From Sphaerisporangium dianthi (GTDB taxonomy: Bacteria; Actinomycetota; Actinomycetes; Streptosporangiales; Streptosporangiaceae), in contig NZ_JBHSFP010000014.1 of the NCBI RefSeq assembly GCF_042654065.1, forward strand, positions 1 through 64,000: DNA of 64,000 nt. Reading direction: 5' to 3'. Both the position numbers and the translations under genes were made by a program. The notes under the pieces were generated by a model. That model was not told the DNA's origin and did no database searches. It was given only the letters and a program-made list of their open reading frames with translations. Positions 42,118-50,272 of this stretch are shown here, piece by piece; positions within the stretch are counted from its first letter, which is position 1; each line of letters begins with the position of its first letter.

Positions 42118-44737
42118 CGGGGAGCTCCGCCACCAGGTCCTGGTAGGTGGGCCGTTCCTCCAGTTCCGCCCGCATGTGCCGGAGCGGGGGGCGGTGGCCG
42201 GTGTCCGACCGCAGCCGGGCGACGGCGTCCCGTACGGCGTCCGGCGTGAGCTCGGCCGGGGGGATGGCGAGCCCGGCGCCGGTGGCCACGTACTGCTGTG
42301 CCCGCCAGGCGTGCTCGGGAAGCTGCGGCAGGACCACGGCGGGGACGCCGGCCATGACGGCCGTCAGCAGGCTCGCGTCGTCCCCGGCGGTGACCAGCAC
42401 GTCGGAGCCGCGCAGCGCCTCGGCCAGGGAGACCGACGCCGGCGCGGCGTCGTCCAGCGCGGCCGTGACGAGCCCGGCGACCGCGCGCTGCTCGGGCAGC
42501 CACCAGCTCTCCGCGCCCATCGCCACGCACACCCGGCCGCGCGGCGCGGGCAGCGGGCCGGGCGCCCCGCTGTGCGGCACGAAGCGCACGGGAAGGCGAG
42601 GGCTGCCGTCATGGGCCCGCAGCGCGGACGGGCACGGGTCGATCGTCACGGTGCCCGACATGTCCGGGCCGGTGAGGCCGTAGCGGGCCCACAGCGGTTC
42701 CAGCGCCGCCGCCTCCACCGCCTCGGTCAGCCAGCCGAAGTCCATGCCCGGCAGGTGCCGCACGGCGGGCACGCCGCAGAGCCGGGCGACCAGCGGGCCC
42801 GCGTAGCCGCGCGGCCCGAAGACCACCAGGTCGGGCCGCCAGCGCCGGGCGAACTCCACGGTGCCGGCGATCGCCGTGTCCGCGACCCGCAGCGCCGCCG
42901 CCACCGAGGCCAACAGGGCGTCGCGGTAGGCCAGCGCCCACGGCGTCGCCCCCTCCTCCCCCTCGGCCAGTTCCTCGGCGACGTACATCGCGGGCCCGTA
43001 CCCCTTGTGGAACTGGGTGGTGACCAGGGCGGCGCAGTCCTGCGCGGACGGCAGTTGCGCCCGCAGCGCCGCGTCCATGTCGACGCCCTCGCCGACGGGC
43101 ACCGCGGCGAGCCCGGCGGCGGCCACCGCCCGCTCGATGGCGGGCGTGGCCGCGAAGCGCACCTCGTGCCCGGCGACCCGGAACGCCCACGCCGCCGCGA
43201 CGAGCGCCCTGGCCGGTACGGGACCGCCGTACGCCGGGGTGAACAGCACGCGCAGCCCTCTGGCCGGCCGTGAAGTCCCCGCCCGGGACCCCCGGCGCGC
43301 CGGCGGAGACCCCGGTCCGGCCCCCACCGCAGCTTCGAACGCCTCCCCCGCATTCACCGCAGGTGCGGGCGCCTCCCGGGCCGCCGCCGCGATTTCGAAC
43401 GCCTCCCCGGCCATCACCGCGGGTTCGGGCACCTTCCCGGTCGCCACCGCGGGATCGGGTGCCTCTCCGGCCGCTACCGCAGGTGCGAGCGCCTTCCCGT
43501 TCGGTCCGGCGGACCTCGGCGCCCGTTCCCGCCCTCCCGCGACCGCGGCGCCTCGGCGCGCCCGTCCTGGCCGGGGAAGGGACGCGAGCTCCTCCACGAC
43601 CTCCGACAGCGGCGCCTGCGCCTGCGACTCCGCGCGCAGCGTGGCCGCCGCCTCGCGGTGGGCGGGGTCGGACAGGAGCGCGGACAGGTGCGATCTGATC
43701 GTCTCGGCGTCGGCCTCGTGCGGCAGCACCATGCGCGCCGCGCCGGTCGAAACGAGCCGTTCGGCGTTGAGCCTCTGGTCGGCCACCAGCGGCGCGGCGA
43801 GCTGGGGCAGGCCGCAGGTCACCGCGGTCATGATGCTGCCCATGCCGCCCTGGGAGGAGTAGGCGACGCAGGTGGGGAGCAGCAGATGCAGCGGCAGCGA
43901 CCGGGCGAACCGCACGTTGTCCGGCATCGGGCCCATCTGGGCGGCGGCCTCGGCGGTGACGGCGGCGACCACCTCGACGTCGAGCGTGGCGGCGGCCCTG
44001 ATGATCCTGCCGGTCTGCGAAGGGTGCGGGACGTGAACCCACGACGTCCCGCCCGTGACGCAGATCCGCGGGCGCTCCGGCGGGGTCAGCAGCCAGCGCG
44101 GCATGACGGCAGGACCGTTGTAGGGCGTGTACCGGGCGCGAAGGCGGCGCACGGCCATCGGCACGTGCGGGCTCGGGGGCACCTGCATGCGTTCCGGGCA
44201 GACGTCCACGGTCGCCACGCCGAGCGTCTCCACCGGGTCCAGGTCGAACCGGGCGCGCAGCGGGGCGAGGGCCTCGTCGTCGAACTCGCGCAGCAGGTAG
44301 GGGAAGTCGACGCCCCACAGATGCCGGACGGCGGGCACGCCCAGCTCGGCGGCCACGACGGGCCCCGCGTAGGTCGTGGGCTCGAACACCACCATGTCGG
44401 GCCGCCACTCCGCTGCCAGCGCGCGGGTGGCGGGGATCATGTCCTCGGCCAGCCGCACGTACAGCTGGGCGTTCAGCGACCGGAAGCGCCGCAGGTCCGT
44501 CCAGCTGCGGAAGCGGTTGTCCTCCTTCTGCGGGCCGCCGATGCGGCGGATCTCCGACAGGGTGTCGTCGCTGCGTCCGACCAGCGCCACCGGCAACCCC
44601 GTGCGGACGGCCGCCTCGGTCATGGCCGGCTGCGTCGCCACCAGCACCTCGTGCCCGGCGCTGCGCATCGCCCACGCCAGCGGGACCATCGGGTAGAAAT
44701 GGCTCGGCCAGGCCCACGAGATGAACAGAACACGCAT
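42098..44737 (-). CDS. Tandem double glycosyltransferase (active-looking half plus pseudo-GT half)
   Basis: 879 aa. Half 1 (residues 1-about 392) is a standard family member: MRVLFISWAWPSHFYPMVPLAW with catalytic His, and SSQGGMGSIMTA at the donor site. Linker about 393-492 is an Ala/Pro/Glu-rich stretch with repeated (E/K)(A/V)(P/F)(D/E)PAV motifs. Half 2 (about 493-879) has the same fold (AWAFRVAGHEVRF, WRPDLVVFGPRGYAGPLV, CGVPAVRHLPGMDF), but the catalytic His is replaced (alignment gives Pro) and QGG becomes TAGDDASLLTA. Half 2 thus appears unable to bind donor or deprotonate acceptor and may be a built-in partner or scaffold. Start ATG 44737 with GGAGG 11 bp upstream. Confidence 0.9.
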   Translation of the reverse strand: MRVLFISWAWPSHFYPMVPLAWAMRSAGHEVLVATQPAMTEAAVRTGLPVALVGRSDDTLSEIRRIGGPQKEDNRFRSWTDLRRFRSLNAQLYVRLAEDMIPATRALAAEWRPDMVVFEPTTYAGPVVAAELGVPAVRHLWGVDFPYLLREFDDEALAPLRARFDLDPVETLGVATVDVCPERMQVPPSPHVPMAVRRLRARYTPYNGPAVMPRWLLTPPERPRICVTGGTSWVHVPHPSQTGRIIRAAATLDVEVVAAVTAEAAAQMGPMPDNVRFARSLPLHLLLPTCVAYSSQGGMGSIMTAVTCGLPQLAAPLVADQRLNAERLVSTGAARMVLPHEADAETIRSHLSALLSDPAHREAAATLRAESQAQAPLSEVVEELASLPRPGRARRGAAVAGGRERAPRSAGPNGKALAPAVAAGEAPDPAVATGKVPEPAVMAGEAFEIAAAAREAPAPAVNAGEAFEAAVGAGPGSPPARRGSRAGTSRPARGLRVLFTPAYGGPVPARALVAAAWAFRVAGHEVRFAATPAIERAVAAAGLAAVPVGEGVDMDAALRAQLPSAQDCAALVTTQFHKGYGPAMYVAEELAEGEEGATPWALAYRDALLASVAAALRVADTAIAGTVEFARRWRPDLVVFGPRGYAGPLVARLCGVPAVRHLPGMDFGWLTEAVEAAALEPLWARYGLTGPDMSGTVTIDPCPSALRAHDGSPRLPVRFVPHSGAPGPLPAPRGRVCVAMGAESWWLPEQRAVAGLVTAALDDAAPASVSLAEALRGSDVLVTAGDDASLLTAVMAGVPAVVLPQLPEHAWRAQQYVATGAGLAIPPAELTPDAVRDAVARLRSDTGHRPPLRHMRAELEERPTYQDLVAELPGLLGVG
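43300..43540. repeat. Repetitive linker between the two GT halves
   Basis: Imperfect repeats of about 30 bp (gcgggttcgg/gcctccccgg type blocks) encode Ala-Gly-Glu-Ala-Xaa-Xaa-Pro-Ala-Val decapeptide-like units, joining the two GT domains. The frame is kept throughout. Confidence 0.75.
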
Positions 44738-44781
44738 GGCTATCGGTCCCTCCGTCGAATGGCGGGCGGCCCGGGACGCGG

Positions 44782-44815
44782 CGAGCGGCGCGGCGCCGCT
44801 CGGGCGGCGAGCGGC
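44782..44815. other. Competing GC hairpins before the tandem-GT gene
   Basis: In the 103-bp gap between two leftward GT genes, an 8-bp arm GCCGCTCG (44795-44802) can pair with CGAGCGGC either on its left (44782-44789) or on its right (44808-44815), giving two mutually exclusive stems. This could be an attenuating or mRNA-processing structure; no U-tract follows. Confidence 0.45.
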
Positions 44816-44840
44816 CGGGGGGCGTTCGCGGGCATCGGGG

Positions 44841-46145
44841 CTAGGCCCTTTCGTGCGGTGTGCGGTGCCCGGCCAGGTGGGCGGCCACCTCGTCCGGGGA
44901 TGGGCGGGCCCGCATCTCCTGGCCGAGGCGGGCGGCGGTCTCCCGGTAGGCGGGGGTGTGCAGGAGCAGCCGCAGTTCACGGCGCAGCGTGTCGTCGCCG
45001 GCCTCGCCGGCGGTGAGCGCGCGCCCGGCGCCGAGCTCCGCGACCGCGCGGGCGTGGGCGAGATGGTCGGGGAGCCCGCCGATCATCAGCTGCGGCACGC
45101 CGAGAGCGAGCGCGGTGAGCGACACGCCCGCGCCGCCCTGGGAGATCAGGGCGTCGCAGCCGGCGATGACGCCGCCGAGGGGACCGTCCTCGATGACGCG
45201 GACGCCCGGCGGCAGGGCGCCGAGCAGGCGCCGGTGTTCGGGCGCCGTGGCCAGCACCACCTCCACCGACGGGTCGGCGGCGACGGTCCTGGCCACCTGG
45301 CCCGCGAGGTGCAGGCCGCCGTCCAGCCTGGCCATGGTGTGCCCCCAGCTGACGCAGACCCGGCGGCGGCCCGCGGCGGCCTGGGCTCGGGAGGGGGCGC
45401 CTCGGCCCGCGTGCTGCGGGGTGAGGCCGGCGCCGTAGGCGGTGTGGCGGATGGGCAGGTGACCCGGCCGCGCCGGGCCCGGCCAGGGGTCCACGGCGAC
45501 GATCCCGAAGCCGGTCACGTGACCGGTCACGGAGCCGGTCATAGGCCCGGTCGCAGAACCGGTCATAGGGCCGGTCGCAGAACCGGTCATAGGGCCGGTC
45601 GCAGAACCGGTCATAGGGCCGGTCGCAGAACCGGTCATGGGGCCGGTCGCCGGGAGGCCGAACCGCCGGTAGAGCGGCTCCAGTGCCCGGCTCACCATGG
45701 GGGACGCCCGGGCGAGCAGGTCCAGGCCGTACAGGTGGCGAACGGCGCGGGCGCCCACGGCCGCCGCGGCCACCGGGCCCGCGAGGGCCGTCGGGTCGTG
45801 CAGGACCAGGTCGGGCCGGTACTCCCGCGCGACCGCGACCAGGTCGCCTGCCATGTCCTCGGCCAGCCGGACGAACAGGCTCAGCACGCGCGGCGTCCCG
45901 CCGCGCGCCGCCGGCGCGGGGGAACGGCCGCTCGGGCTGGAGGCGGCGACGGTGCGGAAGGCGGGGAGCGGGTCGAGGTGGCCGCCGAGCGCGACGGTGG
46001 CGAGACCGGCGGCCTCCGGGATGTCCTTCACCTCGGGCGGGACCGCGAACAGCACCTCGTGGCCCGCCGCCGCCAGCGCCGCCGCGAGGGGGAGCATGGG
46101 GTGAACGTGCGTCGCCCACCCCCAGGCCGTGCACAGCACGCGCAT
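44841..46145 (-). CDS. Glycosyltransferase with a 24-bp minisatellite insertion
   Basis: 434 aa. MRVLCTAWGWATHVHPMLPL with catalytic His, donor site ISQGGAGVSLTA (about 320) and ALGVPQLMIGGLPDH. DesVII/EryCIII-like family. The start ATG 46145 shares one base with the upstream stop (TGATG). Residues about 163-208 are an insert of (Ala-Thr-Gly-Pro-Met-Thr-Gly-Ser)n at the end of the acceptor domain, where its relatives have a short loop. A role in the oligosaccharide chain is inferred. Confidence 0.9.
   Translation of the reverse strand: MRVLCTAWGWATHVHPMLPLAAALAAAGHEVLFAVPPEVKDIPEAAGLATVALGGHLDPLPAFRTVAASSPSGRSPAPAARGGTPRVLSLFVRLAEDMAGDLVAVAREYRPDLVLHDPTALAGPVAAAAVGARAVRHLYGLDLLARASPMVSRALEPLYRRFGLPATGPMTGSATGPMTGSATGPMTGSATGPMTGSATGPMTGSVTGHVTGFGIVAVDPWPGPARPGHLPIRHTAYGAGLTPQHAGRGAPSRAQAAAGRRRVCVSWGHTMARLDGGLHLAGQVARTVAADPSVEVVLATAPEHRRLLGALPPGVRVIEDGPLGGVIAGCDALISQGGAGVSLTALALGVPQLMIGGLPDHLAHARAVAELGAGRALTAGEAGDDTLRRELRLLLHTPAYRETAARLGQEMRARPSPDEVAAHLAGHRTPHERA
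45523..45656. repeat. 24-bp tandem repeat (about five copies) inside a GT gene
   Basis: Units such as ggtcatagggccggtcgcag plus aacc; the central copies are identical, so the array is recent and probably variable between strains. It encodes octapeptides with Thr-Gly-Pro-Met and Thr-Gly-Ser-Ala. Confidence 0.95.
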
Positions 46146-47110
46146 CAGAAGGTGAAGGCCGATCGCATGCTGCGCGTGGCCGGGTCGCCGGCCAGTTCGA
46201 GGTGCTCGGGGATGCCGAGCAGGTCCTCGGTGGTGCGCAGCAGAGAGTAGTGGTTGAACAGGTCGCTGGACGTGGCGCCCGGGCGGGTGGACGGGGAGAC
46301 GACGAGGGTGGGCACGTGGCAGGTCTCGCTGAGGGTCACCGCGCAGTCCTCGTCGGTTCCTTCGCCGTACCCCTCGTCGAAGGAGACGATCACCGCGGTC
46401 TTCCCCTGGAGGTAGGTGCGGCTGAGCAGGATGCGCAGCAGCCATCCGCCGAGCCAGGCGTCGCCCGCCGCGATCTTCGTGCCGGAGATGTCGTGGTCCT
46501 TGCCGGCGACCAGGAACGAGAACGCGGGCAGGGTGCTGTGGGCGAGGTCGTCGCGGAGCGCTCCGGCGGTTGGCGTGCCGGCCGGGACGTTCCAGCGGGC
46601 GCAGTCCTCGGCGAGCTGCGGGTAGTACGGCGCGGGGTTGTGGTGCACCACGTAGGGCAGGGCGTCGGTCGCCCGGCAGTTCTCCGGCATCGCGTCCGAG
46701 TAGACCCGCCACTGCTTCCCCTGCGCCTTGACCTGGTCGAGGATCGACGGGAACGGCGCGTAACAGTATTCGGGCACGCCCGGGTCGCACGAGGCCGGCG
46801 CGTCGTGCCAGTCGACGCCGCCGGTCGCCGCGATGTAGTTGCGGAAGGACGGGTGGGTCAGGCCGTAGTAGGCGGTCGCCGTGCCGCACTGGCGCGAGAG
46901 CAGGTTGAAGGCGGGCGCGTCGTGGTTGCCGATGATCTGGCCGTAGGAGGTGTTCTCCATCCAGATCCAGATCACGTGGTCGTAGGTCTGCGGGGCGGCC
47001 GAACGCCAGCCGCAGGGGTAGGACGGCCAGGTCGAGGCGCCGGCGGCCGTCGGCGTGAGCAGGGGTGTCAGGCCGAGCAGCAGCGCCAGCACCAGGAGGG
47101 TTCTACGCAT
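46145..47110 (-). CDS. Secreted phosphoesterase (acid phosphatase/phospholipase C-like)
   Basis: 321 aa. Sec signal peptide at 1-25 (MRRTLLVLALLLGLTPLL, then Ala-Xaa-Ala type cleavage near TAAGAS). Mature enzyme of the phosphoesterase family PF04185: HVIWIWMENTSYGQI, THPSFRNYIAATGG, and VIVSFDEGYGEG with metal-binding Asp/Glu. It acts outside the cell on a phosphate ester. In a cluster that also has a drug-phosphotransferase-like enzyme and an exporter, it may dephosphorylate an exported inactive precursor; general phosphate scavenging is the alternative. Cotranscribed with the SDR (21 bp) and the GT (1-bp overlap). Confidence 0.88.
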   Translation of the reverse strand: MRRTLLVLALLLGLTPLLTPTAAGASTWPSYPCGWRSAAPQTYDHVIWIWMENTSYGQIIGNHDAPAFNLLSRQCGTATAYYGLTHPSFRNYIAATGGVDWHDAPASCDPGVPEYCYAPFPSILDQVKAQGKQWRVYSDAMPENCRATDALPYVVHHNPAPYYPQLAEDCARWNVPAGTPTAGALRDDLAHSTLPAFSFLVAGKDHDISGTKIAAGDAWLGGWLLRILLSRTYLQGKTAVIVSFDEGYGEGTDEDCAVTLSETCHVPTLVVSPSTRPGATSSDLFNHYSLLRTTEDLLGIPEHLELAGDPATRSMRSAFTF

Positions 47111-47131
47111 GGGACCTCATCGATCGTTCGA

Positions 47132-47818
47132 TTACCAGGGGATGCCGCGCCCGGACCGGAGGAACGCGCCGGTCGGGCCGTCGTCGGGAAGGGTCGCGGC
47201 CGAGACCACGCCGGGTGCCGCCTCCTCGGGCGAGGTCGTCGCCCGGGGCATCATGCGGGTCCTGACCATGCCGGGGTTGACGGCGTTGACCAGCACGCCG
47301 GTGCCCCGGAGCCGCTCGGCGAGCACGACCGTCAGCGCGTTGAGCGCCACCTTGGAGACGGTGTAGGCGGGGGTGCCCGCGTGCAGGCCCCCGGTGAAGG
47401 ACGCCGTGCCGCTGGAGACCATCACGACCCGGCCCCAGCCGCGCTCCACCATGCCGGGGAGGAAGGCCAGCGACACCCGCCACGAGCCGAGCGTGTTGAC
47501 CGCCAGCGTGCGCGCCGCCGCCTCGTGCTCGGCCGTCGAGCCGTCCAGCAGCACCCCCGCGTTGTTGACCAGGATGTCCACGCCGCCGACCCGGTCGAGG
47601 GCCTCGGCGACCGACGCGTCGTCGGTCACGTCGAGCCGCACCGCCTGCGCGTCGTGCCCGATGGCACGGGCCGTCGTGCCGGCCGCCCGCTCGTCGCGGG
47701 CGCCGACGACCACCCGGTGGCCCTGTTCCGCCAGCAGCGCGGCGACGGCGCGGCCGAGGCCGCGGGCGGCGCCGGTGACCAGCGCGGTCCTCGGGGTCAC
47801 CGCGGTCCTCGGGGTCAC
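47132..47818 (-). CDS. Short-chain dehydrogenase/reductase
   Basis: 228 aa. TGAARGLGRAVA cofactor motif, DILVNNAGV, catalytic Ser in MVSSGTASF and YTVSK. NAD(P)-dependent ketoreductase or dehydrogenase of unknown substrate. The start region holds an 18-bp tandem duplication giving two in-frame GTG starts, 47818 (overlapping the upstream stop as GTGA) and 47800 (with GAGG 6 bp upstream). The C-terminal part after the active site is short. Confidence 0.88.
   Translation of the reverse strand: MTPRTAVTPRTALVTGAARGLGRAVAALLAEQGHRVVVGARDERAAGTTARAIGHDAQAVRLDVTDDASVAEALDRVGGVDILVNNAGVLLDGSTAEHEAAARTLAVNTLGSWRVSLAFLPGMVERGWGRVVMVSSGTASFTGGLHAGTPAYTVSKVALNALTVVLAERLRGTGVLVNAVNPGMVRTRMMPRATTSPEEAAPGVVSAATLPDDGPTGAFLRSGRGIPW
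47783..47818. repeat. 18-bp start-region duplication
   Basis: The leftward block GTGACCCCGAGGACCGCG occurs twice in direct tandem (47818-47801 and 47800-47783), duplicating the start codon and, by chance, placing a GAGG Shine-Dalgarno from the first copy in front of the second GTG. Confidence 0.9.
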
Positions 47819-48690
47819 CGCGGTGCCCCGGCCGCCGGCGCGGTGAGGCCGACCAGGCCGGCCAGCCGCTCCAGCTGGTCGCCGTCCGCCGAGCAGGGGA
47901 AGAACAGCAGTTCGTCGCAGCCCGCTTCCGCGTGCTCCCTGATGACCGCCCTGACCTGCTCCGCGGTCGTCGCGACGCCCGCGGCCACCCGGGCGGCGTA
48001 GGGGCCGAGCCCGCCGTAGCAGGCGTCGGCGTAGGCGCGTGCGCGGTCGCCGGCGCCCGGCCCGAGCGCGTAGTACACGAGGGCCATCAGCCGCGGCCGG
48101 CTCGTCCGGCCGGCCGCGCGCCAGGCGTCGGCGAAGCGCCGCACCCGCTGCTCGTACGGCTCGGCGGAGCCCGCTCCCGCGATCCAGCCGTCGCCGTGCA
48201 GCGCGGCGCGGCGCACGGCCGCCGGCGAGTGTCCGCCGACGATGATGGGCGGCCCGCCGCCGGGCGGCGCGGGGCCGACCGGGGTGTCCCCCCGCCAGAT
48301 CTCCCGCATCCGCGTCAGCATCTCGTCCAGGCGGCGGCCCCGGCCGGCGAACGGCACTCCCGTGGCCAGGTAGTCGTCCTCGCGTCCGCCGGCGGCCACG
48401 CCGAGCACCAGCCGCCCGCCGGTCAGCGCGTGCATCGTCGCCGCCTGCTTGGCCAGCAGCGTGCCGTCCCCGCGCAGCGGGCCGATCAGCACGGTCGTCG
48501 CCAGGCGCACCCTGCTGGTCACGGCCGCGGCGGCGGCCAGCGTCACCAGCGGCTCCTGGTTGCCGGACACGACCCGGTCCAGGACGGCGACGCCGGCGAA
48601 GCCGTGCTCCTCGGCCGCCCTGGCCCATTCGACGGCCCGGGCGGGATGCGTGCCGGGGACCATGACCGGCAGGCCGACACCTATGTCCAT
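47815..48690 (-). CDS. LLM-class (luciferase-like) flavin oxidoreductase
   Basis: 291 aa. Begins MDIGVGLPVMVPGTHPARAVEWA; LATTVLIGPLRGDGTLLAKQAATMHALTGGRLVLGVAAGGREDD pattern and IIVGGHSPAAVRRAA (short excerpts of a longer conserved TIM barrel). FMN- or F420-dependent. ATG 48690 chosen with AGAGG 8 bp upstream; GTG 48699 is possible. First gene of a leftward operon that continues to 42098. Possible sugar or polyketide oxidoreductase; substrate unknown. Confidence 0.88.
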   Translation of the reverse strand: MDIGVGLPVMVPGTHPARAVEWARAAEEHGFAGVAVLDRVVSGNQEPLVTLAAAAAVTSRVRLATTVLIGPLRGDGTLLAKQAATMHALTGGRLVLGVAAGGREDDYLATGVPFAGRGRRLDEMLTRMREIWRGDTPVGPAPPGGGPPIIVGGHSPAAVRRAALHGDGWIAGAGSAEPYEQRVRRFADAWRAAGRTSRPRLMALVYYALGPGAGDRARAYADACYGGLGPYAARVAAGVATTAEQVRAVIREHAEAGCDELLFFPCSADGDQLERLAGLVGLTAPAAGAPR

Positions 48691-48733
48691 GCGACGCACC
48701 TCTGTGAGGCTTTCGGGTGGGACGACTACCGAG

Positions 48734-48776
48734 AACCTGGCAGCGGCGCTTGGAGTCCTGGTCGAGAGCCGCTCGG
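48734..48776 (-). promoter_or_regulatory. Candidate SARP operator and promoter of the LLM-SDR-phosphatase-GT operon
   Basis: Reading leftward: CCGAGCG (48776-48770), TCGACCA (48765-48759) and TCCAAGC (48754-48748) at exact 11-bp steps. Then 8 bp, then CAGGTT (48739-48734) as -10. The gene start at 48690 follows about 37 bases after the expected transcription start. Confidence 0.58.
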
Positions 48777-48825
48777 GGGTCCGCCGCGGCGGGGCGCGTC
48801 GCGGCCGGTCGGCCCGCCGGAGCCC

Positions 48826-48857
48826 TCCAGCGAGCCTCGAGCCGTCCCTGCGATGGT
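48826..48857 (+). promoter_or_regulatory. Candidate SARP operator and promoter for the GT at 48864
   Basis: TCCAGCG (48826-48832) and TCGAGCC (48837-48843) are 11 bp apart, followed after 8 bp by GATGGT (48852-48857). A third, weak heptamer would be CGCCGGA at 48815. ATG 48864 is only 6 bases after the -10, so the message would be nearly or fully leaderless. Weakest of the set because only two heptamers are convincing. Confidence 0.45.
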
Positions 48858-48863
48858 GGGGAC

Positions 48864-50006
48864 ATGCGTGTGATGATCACCATGTGGGCCTGGGGTCCCT
48901 CCCACTACCAGCCGCTGGTTCCGCTCGCCTGGGCGTTCCGGCTGGCCGGACACGACGTGATGGTCGCGACCCAGCCCAGGCTGACGCGGCACGTGCTGCG
49001 CTCGGGGCTGCCCGCGATGCCGCTGGGCACCGACGACGAGGTGAGCGCGGCGGTCGAGCGCTTCCTCAAACCCGGCGCCCTCCCCCGCAAGGTCATGGTG
49101 GGGAACAAGAGCGAGTCGCGCACCATCCGGGACTTCGCGCAGATCGCCGAGGCGATGGCCGGGCCGCTCACCGAGGCGGTGCGGGCCTTCCGCCCGGACC
49201 TGCTGATCTTCGAGGAGACGACGTACGCGGCGCCGCTGGTCGCGGCGCTGGAGGGCGTGCCCGCGGTGCGGCACCTGCTGGGGCTGGACTGCCTGTCGCC
49301 GCTGCGGTGGACGGAGTCCCCCGCCCTCGCGGAGCTGACCGAGCGCCTCGGCCTCGGGATGGTGGACCTGGCCGGGCTGGTGACCGTGGACGCGTGCCCG
49401 CCGAGCATGCAGGTCGAGGGCGACTTCCGCCGCCAGCTCATGCGCTACGTGCCCTACAACGGCACGGCGGAGCTGCCCTCCTGGCTGGACGAGGGCAGGC
49501 GCCCGCGGGTCTGCGTCACCTGGGGCACGAGCATGTACCGCTTCGAGTACTACGACTTCGTGGCCGGGAAGATCATCGACGCGGTGGCCGGGCTGGGCGT
49601 GGACGTGGTCGCGGCGCTGTCGGAGGCCGACCGCCGCGCCCTCGGCCCGGTGCCGGGCAACGTGCGCGTGGCGGAGACCCTGCCCTTGGGCGCCGTGCTG
49701 CCGGGCTGCGACCTGGTGATCTCCCAGGGCGGCATGGGCACCACGCTCACCGCCGCGGCCTTCGGCGTGCCGCATCTGATCGCGCCCACGCTGCCCGACC
49801 ACAAGGTCAACGTCGGCCAGCTCGCGAAGACGGGCGCCGGCGCGGTGCTGGACGTCTCGGCGGACGCCGCAGGCATCGCCGCGCAGGTCGCCGAGGTGCT
49901 CGAGACCCCTTCCTTCACCGACGCCGCGCACCGGGTGCGCGCGGAGATCGCCGCGCAGCCGCTGCCCGCCGAGGTGGCCGGCCGGCTCGCCGAACTGGTG
50001 CGCTGA
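48864..50006 (+). CDS. DesVII/EryCIII-like glycosyltransferase
   Basis: 380 aa. MRVMITMWAWGPSHYQPLVPLAW with catalytic His, ISQGGMGTTLTAAAFGVPHL at the donor site (about 292). Stand-alone rightward gene, divergent from the LLM operon and convergent with the ABC exporter operon, from which it is separated by a repeat block and a strong hairpin. Probable deoxysugar transferase of the same saccharide chain. Confidence 0.93.
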   Translation: MRVMITMWAWGPSHYQPLVPLAWAFRLAGHDVMVATQPRLTRHVLRSGLPAMPLGTDDEVSAAVERFLKPGALPRKVMVGNKSESRTIRDFAQIAEAMAGPLTEAVRAFRPDLLIFEETTYAAPLVAALEGVPAVRHLLGLDCLSPLRWTESPALAELTERLGLGMVDLAGLVTVDACPPSMQVEGDFRRQLMRYVPYNGTAELPSWLDEGRRPRVCVTWGTSMYRFEYYDFVAGKIIDAVAGLGVDVVAALSEADRRALGPVPGNVRVAETLPLGAVLPGCDLVISQGGMGTTLTAAAFGVPHLIAPTLPDHKVNVGQLAKTGAGAVLDVSADAAGIAAQVAEVLETPSFTDAAHRVRAEIAAQPLPAEVAGRLAELVR

Positions 50007-50024
50007 CCCACGCCGCCACCCCCG

Positions 50025-50174
50025 GTGGGCCCACCCGTGACAGAGGACCGGTACGTGGGCCCACCTATGGCAGAGGACCAGTACCCGGACCCGCCCGTGG
50101 CAGAGGACCAGTACATGGACCCGCCCGTGGCAAAGGACCAGTACCCGGACCCGCCCATGACGAAGGGCCGGTAC
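50025..50174. repeat. Five 30-bp tandem repeats between convergent genes
   Basis: Units start at 50025, 50055, 50085, 50115 and 50145, each ending in a ggac-c/a-ggtac or ggaccagtac element. It is open in frame (decapeptides like GPPMAEDQY) but has no ribosome site or upstream coding context; I read it as non-coding. The last unit runs into the terminator hairpin. Confidence 0.93.
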
Positions 50175-50192
50175 GCCTGGCGTACCGGCCCT
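50164..50192. terminator. Bidirectional hairpin terminator
   Basis: A perfect 14-bp inverted repeat, agggccggtacgcc and ggcgtaccggccct, separated by a single T (so about 13 pairs with a 3-nt loop in practice). It sits between the convergent GT (ends 50006) and ABC permease (ends 50273) genes. No T-run, as is common in actinomycetes. Confidence 0.82.
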
Positions 50193-50272
50193 CTGCCGAG
50201 CGCTCCTCCCGCCGTCCGCGCGCTTGTCAAGCCGTCCGGGGGCCGCTCCCCGGTGGAGCGGTCCCGGGTCGC

